Source of the DNA: Trichoplax adhaerens
Taxonomy: Eukaryota; Placozoa; Uniplacotomia; Trichoplacea; Trichoplacidae
Reading direction: 5' to 3'
Assembly (NCBI RefSeq): GCF_000150275.1
Contig: NW_002060951.1
Span: 1,188,297-1,252,296, forward strand
DNA: 64,000 nt
Below are positions 25,801-38,031 of this stretch, in pieces (within the stretch, counting starts at the first letter, position 1; every line of letters begins with the position of its first letter). The notes below the pieces were generated by a model. It ran no database searches. It saw only the letters and a program-made list of their open reading frames with translations, and was not told the origin of the DNA. The position numbers and the translations under genes were made by a program.

Positions 25801-27100
25801 TCAGCTGTGTCAATATTTTTGCATGTATGAGGTGTTTCTGATTTACTAGCGGTAAAAGATTAATATACTTCAATAATGATTAGTTTAGTTTAATTTAATG
25901 ATCAAAGTTATTGCCGTGACCTTGTAATCTTATAGAAGGAATTAATCCAGACTTTTAACTTGCATGGCTATGAATACAAAAAGAAATCTAATTTTTCCAG
26001 TGCTATATCTACCATGTGTACTTTACTGCTTGATTTTAAAAGTAACTGAACTAGTCTAGCTGCTTAAATTTAAAAAATTTAACTTCCTTTGATACCAAAT
26101 TATTCAGTAACAATCATGAAGTGAATTAGTTTAAATATTTCTAGCTCAGCTGCAATTTACAAAGCGAAACCAATGCAAATTTTAAATTTTAATACAGTGA
26201 TATCTCAAAATCGATACTTTTTTTAAGTACTGTATTCTGCTAAGGGAGCTGACGGAATTTGAATCAACTGCCGTACCTTGCTGAAAATAATGTATTCTAA
26301 GCCAGTTTCAGGCCAATTACTAAATTTAAGATTTTGTAGATCCAACCTACATTGTAATCTGACATCTTAACCGAGTATGGAATGGGTCTTCCTTTAATAA
26401 TTTTTAATAATATCGCCAGCGCATATATCAAATGAATTGCAACATATCCTTTATGTATTTCCTATCCTATGCGAATATGATTTGCGCCATAGAATTAGCT
26501 GATAATTAAATCACTCATTTTATAATATACTTATTAGTATTCGTTTTTGTCATAATTCTAGAATATAAACGATATTGCTATCGTTAATTTAGATTTAGAG
26601 TAGTATAACTTTATTTTCTACTTTAAAATATGTTAGAGCACGCACATAGAGCGAGATAGTCATGATCCAGAACACGATCTGACCTTATGAGCCCCCTTAT
26701 GAATTAGATATCTAAGTAATTCACTAGCTGTTGCTGGAAAATAATTAGTTTCATAATCGAAAACCCTAACGAGAAGCTATCAATTGTATAACGATCGATA
26801 CAACGTATTTGTGTAGAACAGTAATCTTTAACACCGTGACAATAAATAATTCAATATTTGTGCAAGTCAGTACGTGAAATATTGTACGAAAATTATATTG
26901 TGATGATCAGTGACTATAGCTTGCGTAACATGAATTTCAATAAAGTATCACATTGAAGTTACAGTGATTATCGCTGTAAAATTATAATTGAATAAGAAAA
27001 GTCGATACCAATATGCAAATAATAATTATAAAATTATCTTCAAAGCATATTAATCCATAGAGCAAAATCAACACATTAGAATCTACTGGAATGGATACTA
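22801..27100. other. Intergenic, no gene supported
   Basis: More than 4 kb of AT-rich sequence without a convincing coding exon. A perfect 8-bp stem-loop (tgtcacaa / ttgtgaca) sits at 23917-23940, loosely enclosed by the inverted words gtttactgt and acagtaaa. A hydrophobic minus-strand open frame at 24845-25075 has no family resemblance. Confidence 0.5.
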
Positions 27101-27580
27101 TAGTAAAATAAATGTGATTAGATACGAGATTACAGACTACTATAAAATTGATTATTGACAGGATTTTGAAATTAAATCCTTGCAATCATGAAAGAAAGAT
27201 TTTGGTAGAGATTTTATCGAGCTATTTTCACGTAATCATTATGAAAATCGGTTTATTTATCAAGCAGAAGTATTATACAACAGCGTTATGAAAAGTTGAC
27301 GATATTCATGATCTATGATAAAGTAATATTTAATACCGTTAAATCTAATAGATAGTAAAATAGATATGATTGGATACGAGACTGCAGATTGCAATAAAAT
27401 TGATTATCGGCATGATTTCTATACAGGATTTTAAAGTTATATCCTTGCCTCTATGAAGCAATATCGGTATTATTGTAGAAATAATGTCCAGTTATTTTTG
27501 CATAATCATTCCGAATATCAGCTCGGTTACTAAGTCAAAGCATGAAGCGACAGCATTATAAAAAGTTGATGTTTCACGAT
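27101..27580. repeat. Diverged tandem duplication of about 220 bp
   Basis: Copy A (27101-27312) and copy B (27353-27580) align along their length. Both begin tagtaaaata and share gatacgaga, attgattat, taatcatt and a tail of the form cag-cgttatgaaaagttgac versus cag-cattataaaaagttgat. Copy B has a TATAAAAA at 27557-27564 where copy A has ttatgaaaag. The pair lies upstream of the decayed repeat gene at 28.2 kb, so copy B may be its old promoter. Confidence 0.6.
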
Positions 27581-28234
27581 AGTTTCCTTATTAGTATTTG
27601 ATTTGAAAGCAGAGCTCTTAACAAAAAATGTGAAATTGAACTACATATTGTTAACAGTATATCACCACCGCTAAAATTTAAGACGTAAACATATGAATCT
27701 ATTTCTTACTACGAATAATATTTAACATTATTAAAGCTTTCAATAAGTTTATAGTGACACTAATACAATTTTATCCACTACTTCCGAACCATTTGTATGT
27801 CTATAGGATTATCAGATCATAAGCTGTTTTACTTATTGAAAAAGTGTAAAAATCAACGGAATAGAAGTTCTTGGAAGTCTTTAAATTATTAAAAGGGATT
27901 CGATTAAAAAATATAAATAATTGACCTATTTTTACTTCGTAAACATCTTTTATTTTAAAATGGAAACTTACCGTATCTTTTCTTGAATAACATTATAAAT
28001 CTTTAAACATTAGTGGCAAAGTACGTCAATAATACAGCACTTATTTTTAGTCATTCGATAAGTGTTCTTCGTTTTTTTAAATCGAATTACCAGTACTGAA
28101 TAAGTACCGTTATTTCAGGTAACTGGAATTAGCCTTCACTTCTTCGACAACTTTTACATCAGAGGAAATGAAATTTGAGATTTCCTGAGTAAAATTGGAT
28201 AAGTTTACCTAGGGACAGTAAAATCCTGTCTTAG

Positions 28235-28925
28235 TTGATCACGGAGTTCATTTTCGATCAGAAATCCGAAAATTTGAACTCCGTAGAGGCCATAATAGAT
28301 AAGTAATTCACGATCCAAAGGAAGTTATTCGAAACCTAGATGATAGTACAGATCAATTAAGATCAGAAATTCGAAAAGATGAAGGTAGTAGGAATCACTT
28401 AAGGGCGAAAGCTCGAAACGACGGCCTTAGCAGAGGTCGCTCTCCATCAGAAATTCAAAAAGAAGGACTTAGTAGGTCATTTTCGATCAGAAATTCGAGA
28501 AGTTGGAAATTGTAAAGGTCGCTTTCGATCAGAAATTCGAAAAGATGGAAATAGTAGGGTCCATTTTCGATCGGAATCCGAAAATGTTAATCGTAGAAGC
28601 TGCGATAGATCAACAATTCGTTACGCAGAAGAAACTGTTCGAAACCTAAATAACCTTATTAGTCGCTTTAAATTACAACTCCGAAAAGATGGACTTAAGA
28701 GAGCCCACAGTAGATCAGCAATTCATAGTACAGAAGAAGTTAATCAAGGTAGAGGTTGTAACATATTTGTTGAGACATGGCGTTAGCAGAGCTCGAGATA
28801 GATCAGATATGCAAGATGTTAGAAATGAGGGTTGTAGTAGAGCAGCACTTGTCGTAATAAATGTGGCTAATCAAGAAATAGCCGAAGATATTCGGCTATT
28901 TGTTGAGAGACGAGAAGCTCAGTAG
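28235..28925 (+). pseudogene. Decayed protein gene built on a 14-residue tandem repeat
   Basis: In-frame segments carry a 42-nt repeat that encodes roughly HFRSEIRKDGLSRG. At least six copies are recognisable, near 28252, 28348, 28391, 28438, 28482 and 28524, with fainter ones further on. Reading through needs frame changes near 28465-28480 and passes stops near 28298 and 28785. The last segment (28689-28925) is open for about 78 codons in a different frame and keeps the words RDRSDMQDVRNEGCSR. An acceptor-like ttatttcag ends at 28118, and a TATA box lies at 27557. The charged, repetitive character resembles the 38 kb secreted protein, but the repeat unit is different. I read it as a pseudogene of a repetitive secreted protein; hidden introns could be an alternative. 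Confidence 0.55.
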
Positions 28926-30902
28926 AGGTAGAAGTAAAGTTAGTTCGAAAATTTAAATATTGAGTAAACATCGTTTTAAGTTATAACCTTAATAAGGCAG
29001 TCTTAAAAAAATGGTGATAGATTTACCGTACTTCATGGTCGAAAAGAAGTCAATAGGAGAAATTACTGAATATATTTAAATTCGGAAAAGCATTGTAGTG
29101 TAATAATCTTTTAAGATATTCAAGATGAGATTCCACAGAGAAAGTAATTGTGTAATCATGAAGCAATCGTTCTGGCAGTAATTCTATCTCGGTTATCTTA
29201 CGATAGGTTATAATAAATACAAAACTGATGCGATATCAAAATTATCATCTTGAGAGCGGAAATCCTTACTTCACTAAATTGTAACTGGGGTAAGCCACTG
29301 ATATAATTACTATATATTATATATCGTAGGGTTAAGTTCTAATTGGAGCATACGAACTCGTATAGATGTTGTAGATTTTCTGTTGGAATAATTTTATTCT
29401 CGTACCGTGATTTGCTTTACCATCTACTAAATTTCCCTTAATAGAGAGGTAAATTTTGGACTCTATTTCTTCTAGCTGTCACTTTGAGATGTGTAGCTAT
29501 TCGGAAATGATAAAAGTATTAAAATGGTAGCAGATTGTCTACGCTACAATAGTACAGTTCCATCATGTAATCGTTTTTTATCAAGATGATCTTGTGTTTA
29601 CAAGTCTTTAATCATCTTTTTTTATTGCTAGTCTAATTCTAAATCGGTACATTCTATCGCGATTGGGCTCATTGGCTTAGTTAGATTTTGTACTCTTGGG
29701 TTTAATGAATAAACATCACATATCCAATTTCAGTTTCATTCAACTATCTATTTGTTATGTTATGGATATCATGACCTTAATCTATCCAAATAGTCAATAA
29801 AAGAATTAATTTCCTTTGTTTGATATTTCAATTTAATCAATTGAATAAGTAGAGCTAAAGTTAAAGACATAATGCGTAATTACTTTTTAAGTAGATACTA
29901 GAAACTGGAGTGACGGATACAAATTTTACATAGTTACTTCAGTAGTAAGTAACTAGGATCTAACAGAGTTGAGCAAAATTTACAATTCTAGCCTTAGAAA
30001 TTGAGACCAATACTGCAACGTATTAGTCCATCGCCACATCATGCTGGAATTAAAAATAAAGACCACTAATTTATATATCGGATTGAAACAACAAGAATAA
30101 ATTGATATTACTAATAAACTTCAGAGGTATGTACGTGTACCGTATGTTTCAATTCCACTTTTCTACTTGATATCTGAGAATAGTTTAAATAAAAAAACGA
30201 TAAATGATCGTTCTGGTCTTTAATTTCACAAATTTTATAATGCTGCCAGCCGGTCATTTATTACCGTCGTTTATTCCTTTTTACATTTTAGAGATTACTT
30301 TAGTAACAATTCATTCACCTAAGATAGACAAGAGGTTTTATCTATCTTGCCTAAAGCATCAGTAAATAATGCGATCAAAATAATTTATTGCAGAGTATCT
30401 TTCGACAATAATTGTTCTACATCGTACTGATAAATTATCTTTCGTCAAGTTGTCATTAGTCATAAACCATTTATGTTTTGTTGCAAGAAAAACTATAATT
30501 CAGGTAGTAGAATCGATATATTCCGTTATATTTAGTCAAATACAGGGGCATAGTCAGTATTATTTATCCGATATCATAGTTGAAGTAATTCGATTAAAGA
30601 GTGAAGGTAGTTAATATTTATTTTTCTCGAGTTTATTTTTTAGATTAATCAATATGGATAGTTAAGTAAATTAATAAATTGTTGCAAGTCGTGATACTAT
30701 GATCCGGGAATTTAAAAGTAAAACTGTTACTGCAGAATCAATTGTAAAAGCTTAAGTCAATGTGAATATACCGTACAGATTCCTGCCTAATAATAAATTA
30801 TAATTAAACTTCATTGAAATTAGCTGTCTTTAGTACCTCATTAATCTACAATACAACTTACCAGCATAGCAAAAGCTATAAACTTATTCTAGAGTTTCAA
30901 AG
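28926..30902. other. Intergenic, no gene supported
   Basis: AT-rich sequence without a convincing gene. The sequence just after 28925 (gtagaggtagaagtaaag) may be further decayed repeat. Confidence 0.45.
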
Positions 30903-31108
30903 GATGAAAATGACGGAGATATTAGAATGAGAGATAGATCCGTAGATCACAAAGAAAATAGAGAGCGTAATCATAAAAGTATTAATACAGTACTAAAAGT
31001 GATCATGATAATCTCCGTGGACATAATAAATCTAATCTCTATCGTTATTCCAGAAATTATGAAAGTTGGAGTAAATGGCAACCATTCCTAGATATCCAAA
31101 ATTCTTAA
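30903..31108 (+). pseudogene. Possible remnant of a charged secreted protein
   Basis: Two open segments in different frames are rich in Arg, Asp, Asn and Lys, unlike the surrounding sequence. The first (from 30903) contains DENDGDIRMRDRSVDHKENR. The second contains HDNLRGHNKSNLYRYSRN and ends WSKWQPFLDIQNS then stop at 31108. The composition and the aromatic/basic C-terminus recall the protein at 33826, which ends in a WVKFYRRNH motif. Either a frameshift or a tiny intron (ttaatacag near 30990) separates the two parts. Confidence 0.3.
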
Positions 31109-33820
31109 AGGCTGCGACAGATCCGATCTAGGAGTGTACTTGCTATTACATTTGAACTGAAATACCATTGTACTACAGATGGCACTGCCAGTCTAGGGTA
31201 ACAAAGTTAATTATGGCAATTTTTAAACCGGTAATTTCACACATTATTGATGATGTTTAGCGCTACACAAGTAAATATGATACTTAAAATATAAACTTAT
31301 TGTGCCATTATTACAAAATAAACGAAATTATGCACTATGCAAAAGAAACTATGAACGATTATGTCTCCGTAATAATTCGAAATAGAAGAATACAGTATAT
31401 AATGGGAATATTTAAATAACAGCACCTGTCTATTATGTAGCACATACCGTACTATACTCTCATACAGGTAAATCATGAAATACAAATCAATTATTTATTA
31501 TAATCGTAAATATTGATTACCATCGCTCTATGTTGTGAAAAATTCCCTTCATCTAATTATATATTATCATTATAAGTTATTTGATCAAAGGGTGTTCGTA
31601 TCATTATATTGCTAAAGTCTCTTCGTGTAATAAACAAAAAAATGGGTATCCTCATACGTTTATTGCTTATATTATTAATGTGGTTTATTGCTGTTGCTAA
31701 ACATTTTAATCTTGTTGATAGGCTCGTATATACATATCAATTTTACTACGAAATACGTTTAATAATAGGTGTTATATGATTAGTTAGAAACACTATATAT
31801 TTACCTACAGTATATGATAATTGTATGGTAGTACTTGTAATACTGTAGGTGATAACGTTGTAAAAGGCGGACTGATAATTTACTAATTATAGTGCGAAGT
31901 ATAAATTGTAATCGTATTGAGGCACAACCTCATATAGCTATAAATACCGATCGTTAATAATAAATTGCAGTTACAAATCTTATTTACGGAGTGAACTCAT
32001 TGCTATAATATAACAATAGGGGTGATATTTGCAGAATATAAGCAATATACAATCCAATAAGTGACCCACTGTGTAATATAATGAGCTTTCGCAATAGTTG
32101 AAGATATTCTAATTTAACAGACCACACGACAGTAATCCATACCACTCAATATTTGCAGCCATAATCAGGCATTATGATCTCGTAAAGCTGAACTATAGTG
32201 TTTTTATATTTTAACATTATATATACGTTTAATGTATTAAGCATCATACTACCGCAATGTAATATGCACATAATTATTTAAAACTGCTTTATATATAACG
32301 ATCTTGTGCAAGATAATCCTCACATGAAGTTATCTGTAATAATACACTCGCGTAAATTAGCACGGATAAAACTCATGGAGGACTCCTTAAGTGTAAAATG
32401 AGGTAAAGTTGGCACCAAATTGAGATAGTATTATATAATAGCAAGGTTTAAAATATCGAATAAGACAATATTAATGTAGCGCAGTGGTATAGTAAATCTA
32501 CCCAAAGTATTAAAAATGAGATTTCGCTTGATTTTTCTATGTATTAGGAATACAAGTTATTTACAGGAAATGAAAGTCTTTAGAGAAGTTAATTCACTAT
32601 TTATACATTGATTTCTGTACTGCAAAACAATATAATAAAGCATTAAATCATTTATTTGAATGCAGATTATATCTGATATTAAAATTTAAAAAATTTTGAT
32701 GAGTTCTAAATGACGGTGAATTTACGTATAAACCGTCAATGGAGCAACTTTCATGTTGTCATTGTCATTTGCTATATTAGCATACTGTAATTTGAGTAAT
32801 GAAACGGATCACAACGGTGCAATCTTGTACGAAATTATTTAAAATCTTTGTAATAGCACGGCCAATAAATTATTAGACCGTAAATGCTATTGCAATCTTT
32901 CATTTTTAAATCAGGCAACGACCAATCTTTATTATAACATCACTGCAATTTTCGTGTAAAAAGTTTTTCATGTACTGACCTTGAGCTATAATTTCTTATT
33001 TCTAAAAGTAAAGCCATCTCGCTAAAGTAATCAGTACAACAATTATTTAAGGTATCGGGATCGATTGTAATAAATATTCCATCTTTTTTTCAGGAGGTTA
33101 TATCGTTCGTTTACAATGATCAGCTAACGTGATAAATAATCAACACGAGCAGGAAATTAACAGATATAAATAGTTCCTAACAATTCTAAATAGATACTTT
33201 AATTTCATGGTATTTAGTTAAATACCGCTAACTATCGATAAAGTTATTTACTACGTCATAGTGTTCTAGCAACGATGAAGCAAGCTTGATTGATTCTACA
33301 CCATAGCACGATAGAATGTGATAGATGAACATAACAAATTAAATTTTATCTAAATTTAGCTACTATACAGGTTAAGATTGAGATGAGATTTATATCAATA
33401 ATCATACGAGTAAGTACACATTGTCTTAACCGGATCAATATGCAAGCTTCAATAGATATTTATTATTTCTTATTCGTATTTAATCCTTTTAATGCAGAAT
33501 TCGTAAAAAGTTAACGGAGACTATCAGATTAAGTACAGGCTTGGATAAGCATTTGAGTCTATAACATATTAATAATTGATCAATCAATACAGTATTTATA
33601 GATGTACCTAAGGTATATATTCTGTTGGATCTAACTATATGCAGATAATTCCTCTGGCATTAACATCTATTGCGATTGTAATAAGTATAGATATAAGGTA
33701 TATTATCTCGTAAGTAGGCTTACACTAAATTTACTATTTATTTCAGTTTAATTGATAATATGCAATTTTAACGTGCTGTTGATAAACATCATTTTGGTAA
33801 TTTTTTATATTTTTGATATT
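31109..33820. other. Intergenic, no gene supported
   Basis: AT-rich sequence without a convincing coding exon or repeat. The promoter and untranslated first exon of the 33826 gene should lie at its right end. A donor-like gtatat follows atataag near 33696, but I cannot place a TATA box with confidence. Confidence 0.45.
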
Positions 33821-33825
33821 GCAGG

Positions 33826-34233
33826 ATGTCTAATTTTACTTGCTTGGTGGTTATTTTAGCTGCAATGTTGGCTATTTGCTATGGTCGGCCAAGTTTTCTG
33901 GATAACGATCAAGATTTTAATTTACTAAAAAAAATTAGTCAAGAAAGAACTATTCTGTCACTTCGTAATCGTCAACGGAAGATATTGCTGGCATTTAATG
34001 CTTTAAAAAGCTTATATCCGAAGAAAGCTATGCATCTTTTTAGTAAATATAGAAAACATAGAGCTCTTAGCCGATCTGAACGTCGCCATAATACAGAAAT
34101 TAGTAGGTTGAATGATCGTCAAAACGATTATGGACAACATGACGGTCGTGCAGAGGAACTTCGTTATGAAGATCTCAGAAGATTAAGTGATCTTAAAAGA
34201 CGCTGGGTTAAATTCTATCGTCGAAATCACTAA
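33826..34233 (+). CDS. Small secreted basic protein, family unknown
   Basis: A single coding exon of 135 residues. Residues 1-20 (MSNFTCLVVILAAMLAICYG) form a signal peptide similar to that of the 22 kb protein. The mature part has no Cys and is strongly basic, with many Arg/Lys pairs that could be proteolytic processing sites (for example at RKH, RRH, KRRW and YRRNH). A helical, amphipathic middle (about residues 50-75, ILLAFNALKSLYPKKAMHLF) is followed by a hydrophilic Arg/Glu/Asp/Gln segment. The intron acceptor (gatattgcag) lies one base before the ATG, as in the 38 kb gene. It could be a structural secretory protein, an antimicrobial-like basic protein or a peptide precursor; nothing in the sequence decides. 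Confidence 0.68.
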   Translation: MSNFTCLVVILAAMLAICYGRPSFLDNDQDFNLLKKISQERTILSLRNRQRKILLAFNALKSLYPKKAMHLFSKYRKHRALSRSERRHNTEISRLNDRQNDYGQHDGRAEELRYEDLRRLSDLKRRWVKFYRRNH

Positions 34234-37200
34234 AAAATAGGAGGATAATTTATGATAGATCGGTTTAATACAGATTGAATTTTACAAATTGGGCAAGAAT
34301 GTCATACTTAGCACTATGGGCATTAGTGGTAGTAATAGGTCGTTAACTCGTGCTAGGTAATATTGCCCATCTGTAGTATTTCCCCCTTTGATCTGCAGGA
34401 TGTAGCTATCTTTGAATTAGTTTTGAAATAGATTTTAAATCTATTTTCAGTAGTTTCTGTAAATTAAGGTTGTAACCGAGTAAATCTAGATTCTAAGAGA
34501 AGTTGTTCTTCATATCAATTCTAGACTGTGATTTAGCCGATTTGGTGATTCTTTTTGTTGGTATTTAGTAGCATTACACAACGTTCTGTTTTCTAGCCAT
34601 TACTCTCAATGTAATGAGTAATATGATGTAATTCTTAGCATCATTAATGATACTATGAAGGAAGACACTAATTCTATCGTCTTTATGTATTAAATATATA
34701 TCGTGATCTTATTCTATGTGTGCATCGTAAAAGGAAACTAGCAGAAAAATTTTACATAGTATGTGTCTGTTCTTAATCTCTGACGTAAAAAGGATACCAA
34801 ATGTATTAATCATTCTCTAACTAAGTTCTGTAATAAAATAAAATAGATCGATACTTAATGGTAGATTGTTACTAATAATGTATCTACTGGTCAATCTTAA
34901 ATAAATTAAGACATTACGACCTTTTTTAGTATCCAGCCTTTCTTAATGCTATTTCTACTTGATCGATGAGTAGAGTTATTTCTGATATGAAAATCCACCC
35001 AACACTGGCAATAGTCGGATAAGTCATGAGAAAGATTAGAAAATTGTGCTAAATGGACAAGATCAATAGAGTTGGAAAGCAATCTATAGGACGCTTGGAA
35101 CTATAACTATTAGAACGCAAAGTACTATTAAGATACTATTTGGTTTAAGTTATTTAGTTGCTGTTTATTACTGCAACTTCAATTATATAATTGTTTTTCA
35201 ATAATGTCCAATACCGTACACCTATCGCTACAATAGAAGATGATTTTATACCTGTATATTGATTTTATTCATGAGTTCAATATACACTTTAACTTAATGA
35301 TGCATAACGATTAAACTTGAAAAAAGAGTCCTCTCACTATTTAGATGCTAAAATGCTCTCTACCATTCTTGATATATTGATACGCTACCTGTAGTTCTAT
35401 TCTTTAGTATTTCATTATTAAGTAATACGATTTATCGTTCACGTTTATTGAATTAGGAAATTGTGGAAATAATTCACTTATATGCGTAATAATTGCTGGC
35501 GAAGAGACTCAATAACGTTAAATACTATAATACTATTACAGTATTTCAAATGAGGAGTTCCTAATATAAGTGGCTATTACCATTTAACGAGCTAGTCGCC
35601 TAAGAAATAAACTAAACTACAAAGATTATGAACTATTCTTGATAATATATATGCAATTGGCTCCATATTTGTGCTATAATTCGATACCGTAATGAAGAAT
35701 TTGCGATCTTACGGACAGCATAGAATCAATTTTATTCACCTCATTTACTTACAGTATATCAAAAATGATGTTTCTAATCTGCTAGCTCTATTATTTTAGG
35801 GCAATTGTTCACTTAAATCTCATTAAAATTTACACCTGCCTATCTTAATATTGAATAAGCTTTATTGTGACTACAAAAATTTAATTAGTATTGGATTTAA
35901 TTTGCTAAAGTAGAGATAGCTAAAGTTTTTCGTGAAGGAAATATAATAAAATTCAATATTTACTTGAGTTAACTCCAGTAACATTAATATGACTGTATCA
36001 ATATACTAGACCCTACTTTAATATAATTCTTAGTTTGAGAAATTATATTCTTTCACACCATGGTGAAAATTTATACAGAATGACGTCGGATACAGGAAAT
36101 ATTTTATTTTTGAGCTAGGAAAGCTAATAAACTATCCCTACATATTTTGGTGGTAGTACGATCTAAAGTACTTGCATGATGAATAATATTTCATTTAAAA
36201 ACGAAAATTTGGTCTAGGAAATCTAAGAATGTTGCGGTATATTGTAGTGTCTCGCTATTTTTCCGCTTTAATATTGCAAAATTATTATTTTATTTATATA
36301 TTGTTTTCATTTGTTACCTTAAAATGTTTTTTGGTATTGATTATAAAGCTTATATTTTGCTCCTTAATAATTTAGCGGTTGCGGTCTAGGGTATTGCCTT
36401 GGCTGATTGCTATTATTAAATTTAATTAAATGAAATTTAAGCATACAATAGTGTCGCGGTTATTATTTTACACTATTGTTGCCAAATTATCGTTCTATTG
36501 ATGCAATATTTCTTGTGATTTCTTCGTTATAAAAAGAGATTTTGGCTTTGGGCTATCAAGGGCGTAAAAGCTACTTTGAGCTCTTTTGATGGCGGTATAG
36601 TTTTCGATGTTGCCATGTAGGATAGATATTATTATTTATTAGGTAAGGAGAATATTTTAATGAAAATTAAAGCATGTCATAGCATAACTGTCTTCATTTT
36701 AAGCCTTAACATTATTGTAAAATTATCATCAACTTCTACGCTATACTTTTAGTTGCGTAGTCTTAAAAGCTATTACAATAAACTTGTCGCGATATTGTTT
36801 TAGTTAGGAAAAGAGTATACGTTTATCAGTACGTAATTTTATTGTAGCTTAGTTGATGGTAATGTTTAATATTTCTTTGGAAGGGTAAAGATAAACAAAG
36901 TAAGAGACGGCTCTAATTTTTAAAGCCTAGCTAAATAATTATATAACAATTTAATAATACTTTTGTATAGAGGTAAAATTGAACAATGCTAAAATTACAC
37001 ATGGTATATAAGGCATCAAGAAGCTCTCTCAGGCTATTGAGAAATTAATGATCTTTAACAAATAATGGTTCAATTTTGAGGTGATCACATAATAAATCTT
37101 TCACTCGATCGATATCTATAAGAGAATATCGAGAATAAATCATTAAAACAATTTGTTATTTATTGTTAAATTATTACCAAATCAATCATTTATGAAAAAT

Positions 37201-37814
37201 CTGTATTAATGAATATTAATATGTCCACGAATACTTCTCATATGTATTATCTTCTCCATTCTATACTGGTTAAGAATTACAAAAGGTAACGATATGAGTC
37301 TTGGAAAATATTCTCATTAATGACATTATAGAACTAGAATGGATACTTTTATTGCTATCCCAAATTTTGATCAAGGGATTGATCATGAGGAAAGCCAATG
37401 AATTTTTTACACATAAAATGCCTCAAAATAATTTACTCGATAGTAGATTTAGTAATGAATTTAATTTTTCAATGGTATTTATAACTGCTTCTAGACTTAC
37501 CGATTGTTAAATGACAAATAAATCATGCAAAATAAATTAACTCTGATGTACAGAATAAGATGCTTTCAATCATTCTACATGTTGATGATTTATGTTCAGA
37601 AATTTCTTTGGCAACTTTGTTCAATATTTTTTGACCTTATTCTTACCTGCCCTAATACTTGCTTAATAGAATGAGCTACTAGTATTGCTGTACTGTATGT
37701 ATTAAAGTTCAAGCAATCTGATCCTATTGATGCTATTTAATTGCTGATTGATGATTGTTTGCAATTTTTTTCTCACGTTCCTTTAATACTCAGATGGCAA
37801 ATTCCCATTTAAAG
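34234..37814. other. Intergenic, no gene supported
   Basis: AT-rich sequence. A 30-codon frame at 36660-36752 (+) begins MKIKACHSITVFILSL and looks like an isolated signal peptide. It might be a relic of another member of the secreted group, but is too short to call. A 69-codon frame at 37301-37510 lacks an ATG at its 5' end and any known domain. Confidence 0.45.
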
Positions 37815-37824
37815 TTTATAAATA
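37815..37824 (+). promoter_or_regulatory. TATA box of the 38 kb repeat-protein gene
   Basis: TTTATAAATA, followed by a plausible untranslated exon ending at 37910 (atataggag, then gtaact). The intron acceptor (catgttag) ends at 38030, one base before the ATG. The arrangement mirrors the 22 kb gene. Confidence 0.5.
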
Positions 37825-38031
37825 CCAGAACAAACTATCTTGAAGTTGACATTCTTCTTAGAAATTATTCCCCTCTATCGGATATAATCTCATACCAGTT
37901 AATATAGGAGGTAACTTTTAGAAATGGTGATAAAATTTCTGAATTCCTTAATTGATATTATTTAATTAACATACTGTACAAAATTATGAAAAGATAGTTA
38001 ATAGTAATTCTCGTTTCATATTCATGTTAGG

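Noticed and set aside
36660-36752. 30-codon frame like an isolated signal peptide (MKIKACHSITVFILSL...)
   Set aside because: No downstream coding sequence or good donor. In AT-rich DNA a hydrophobic short frame is expected by chance.
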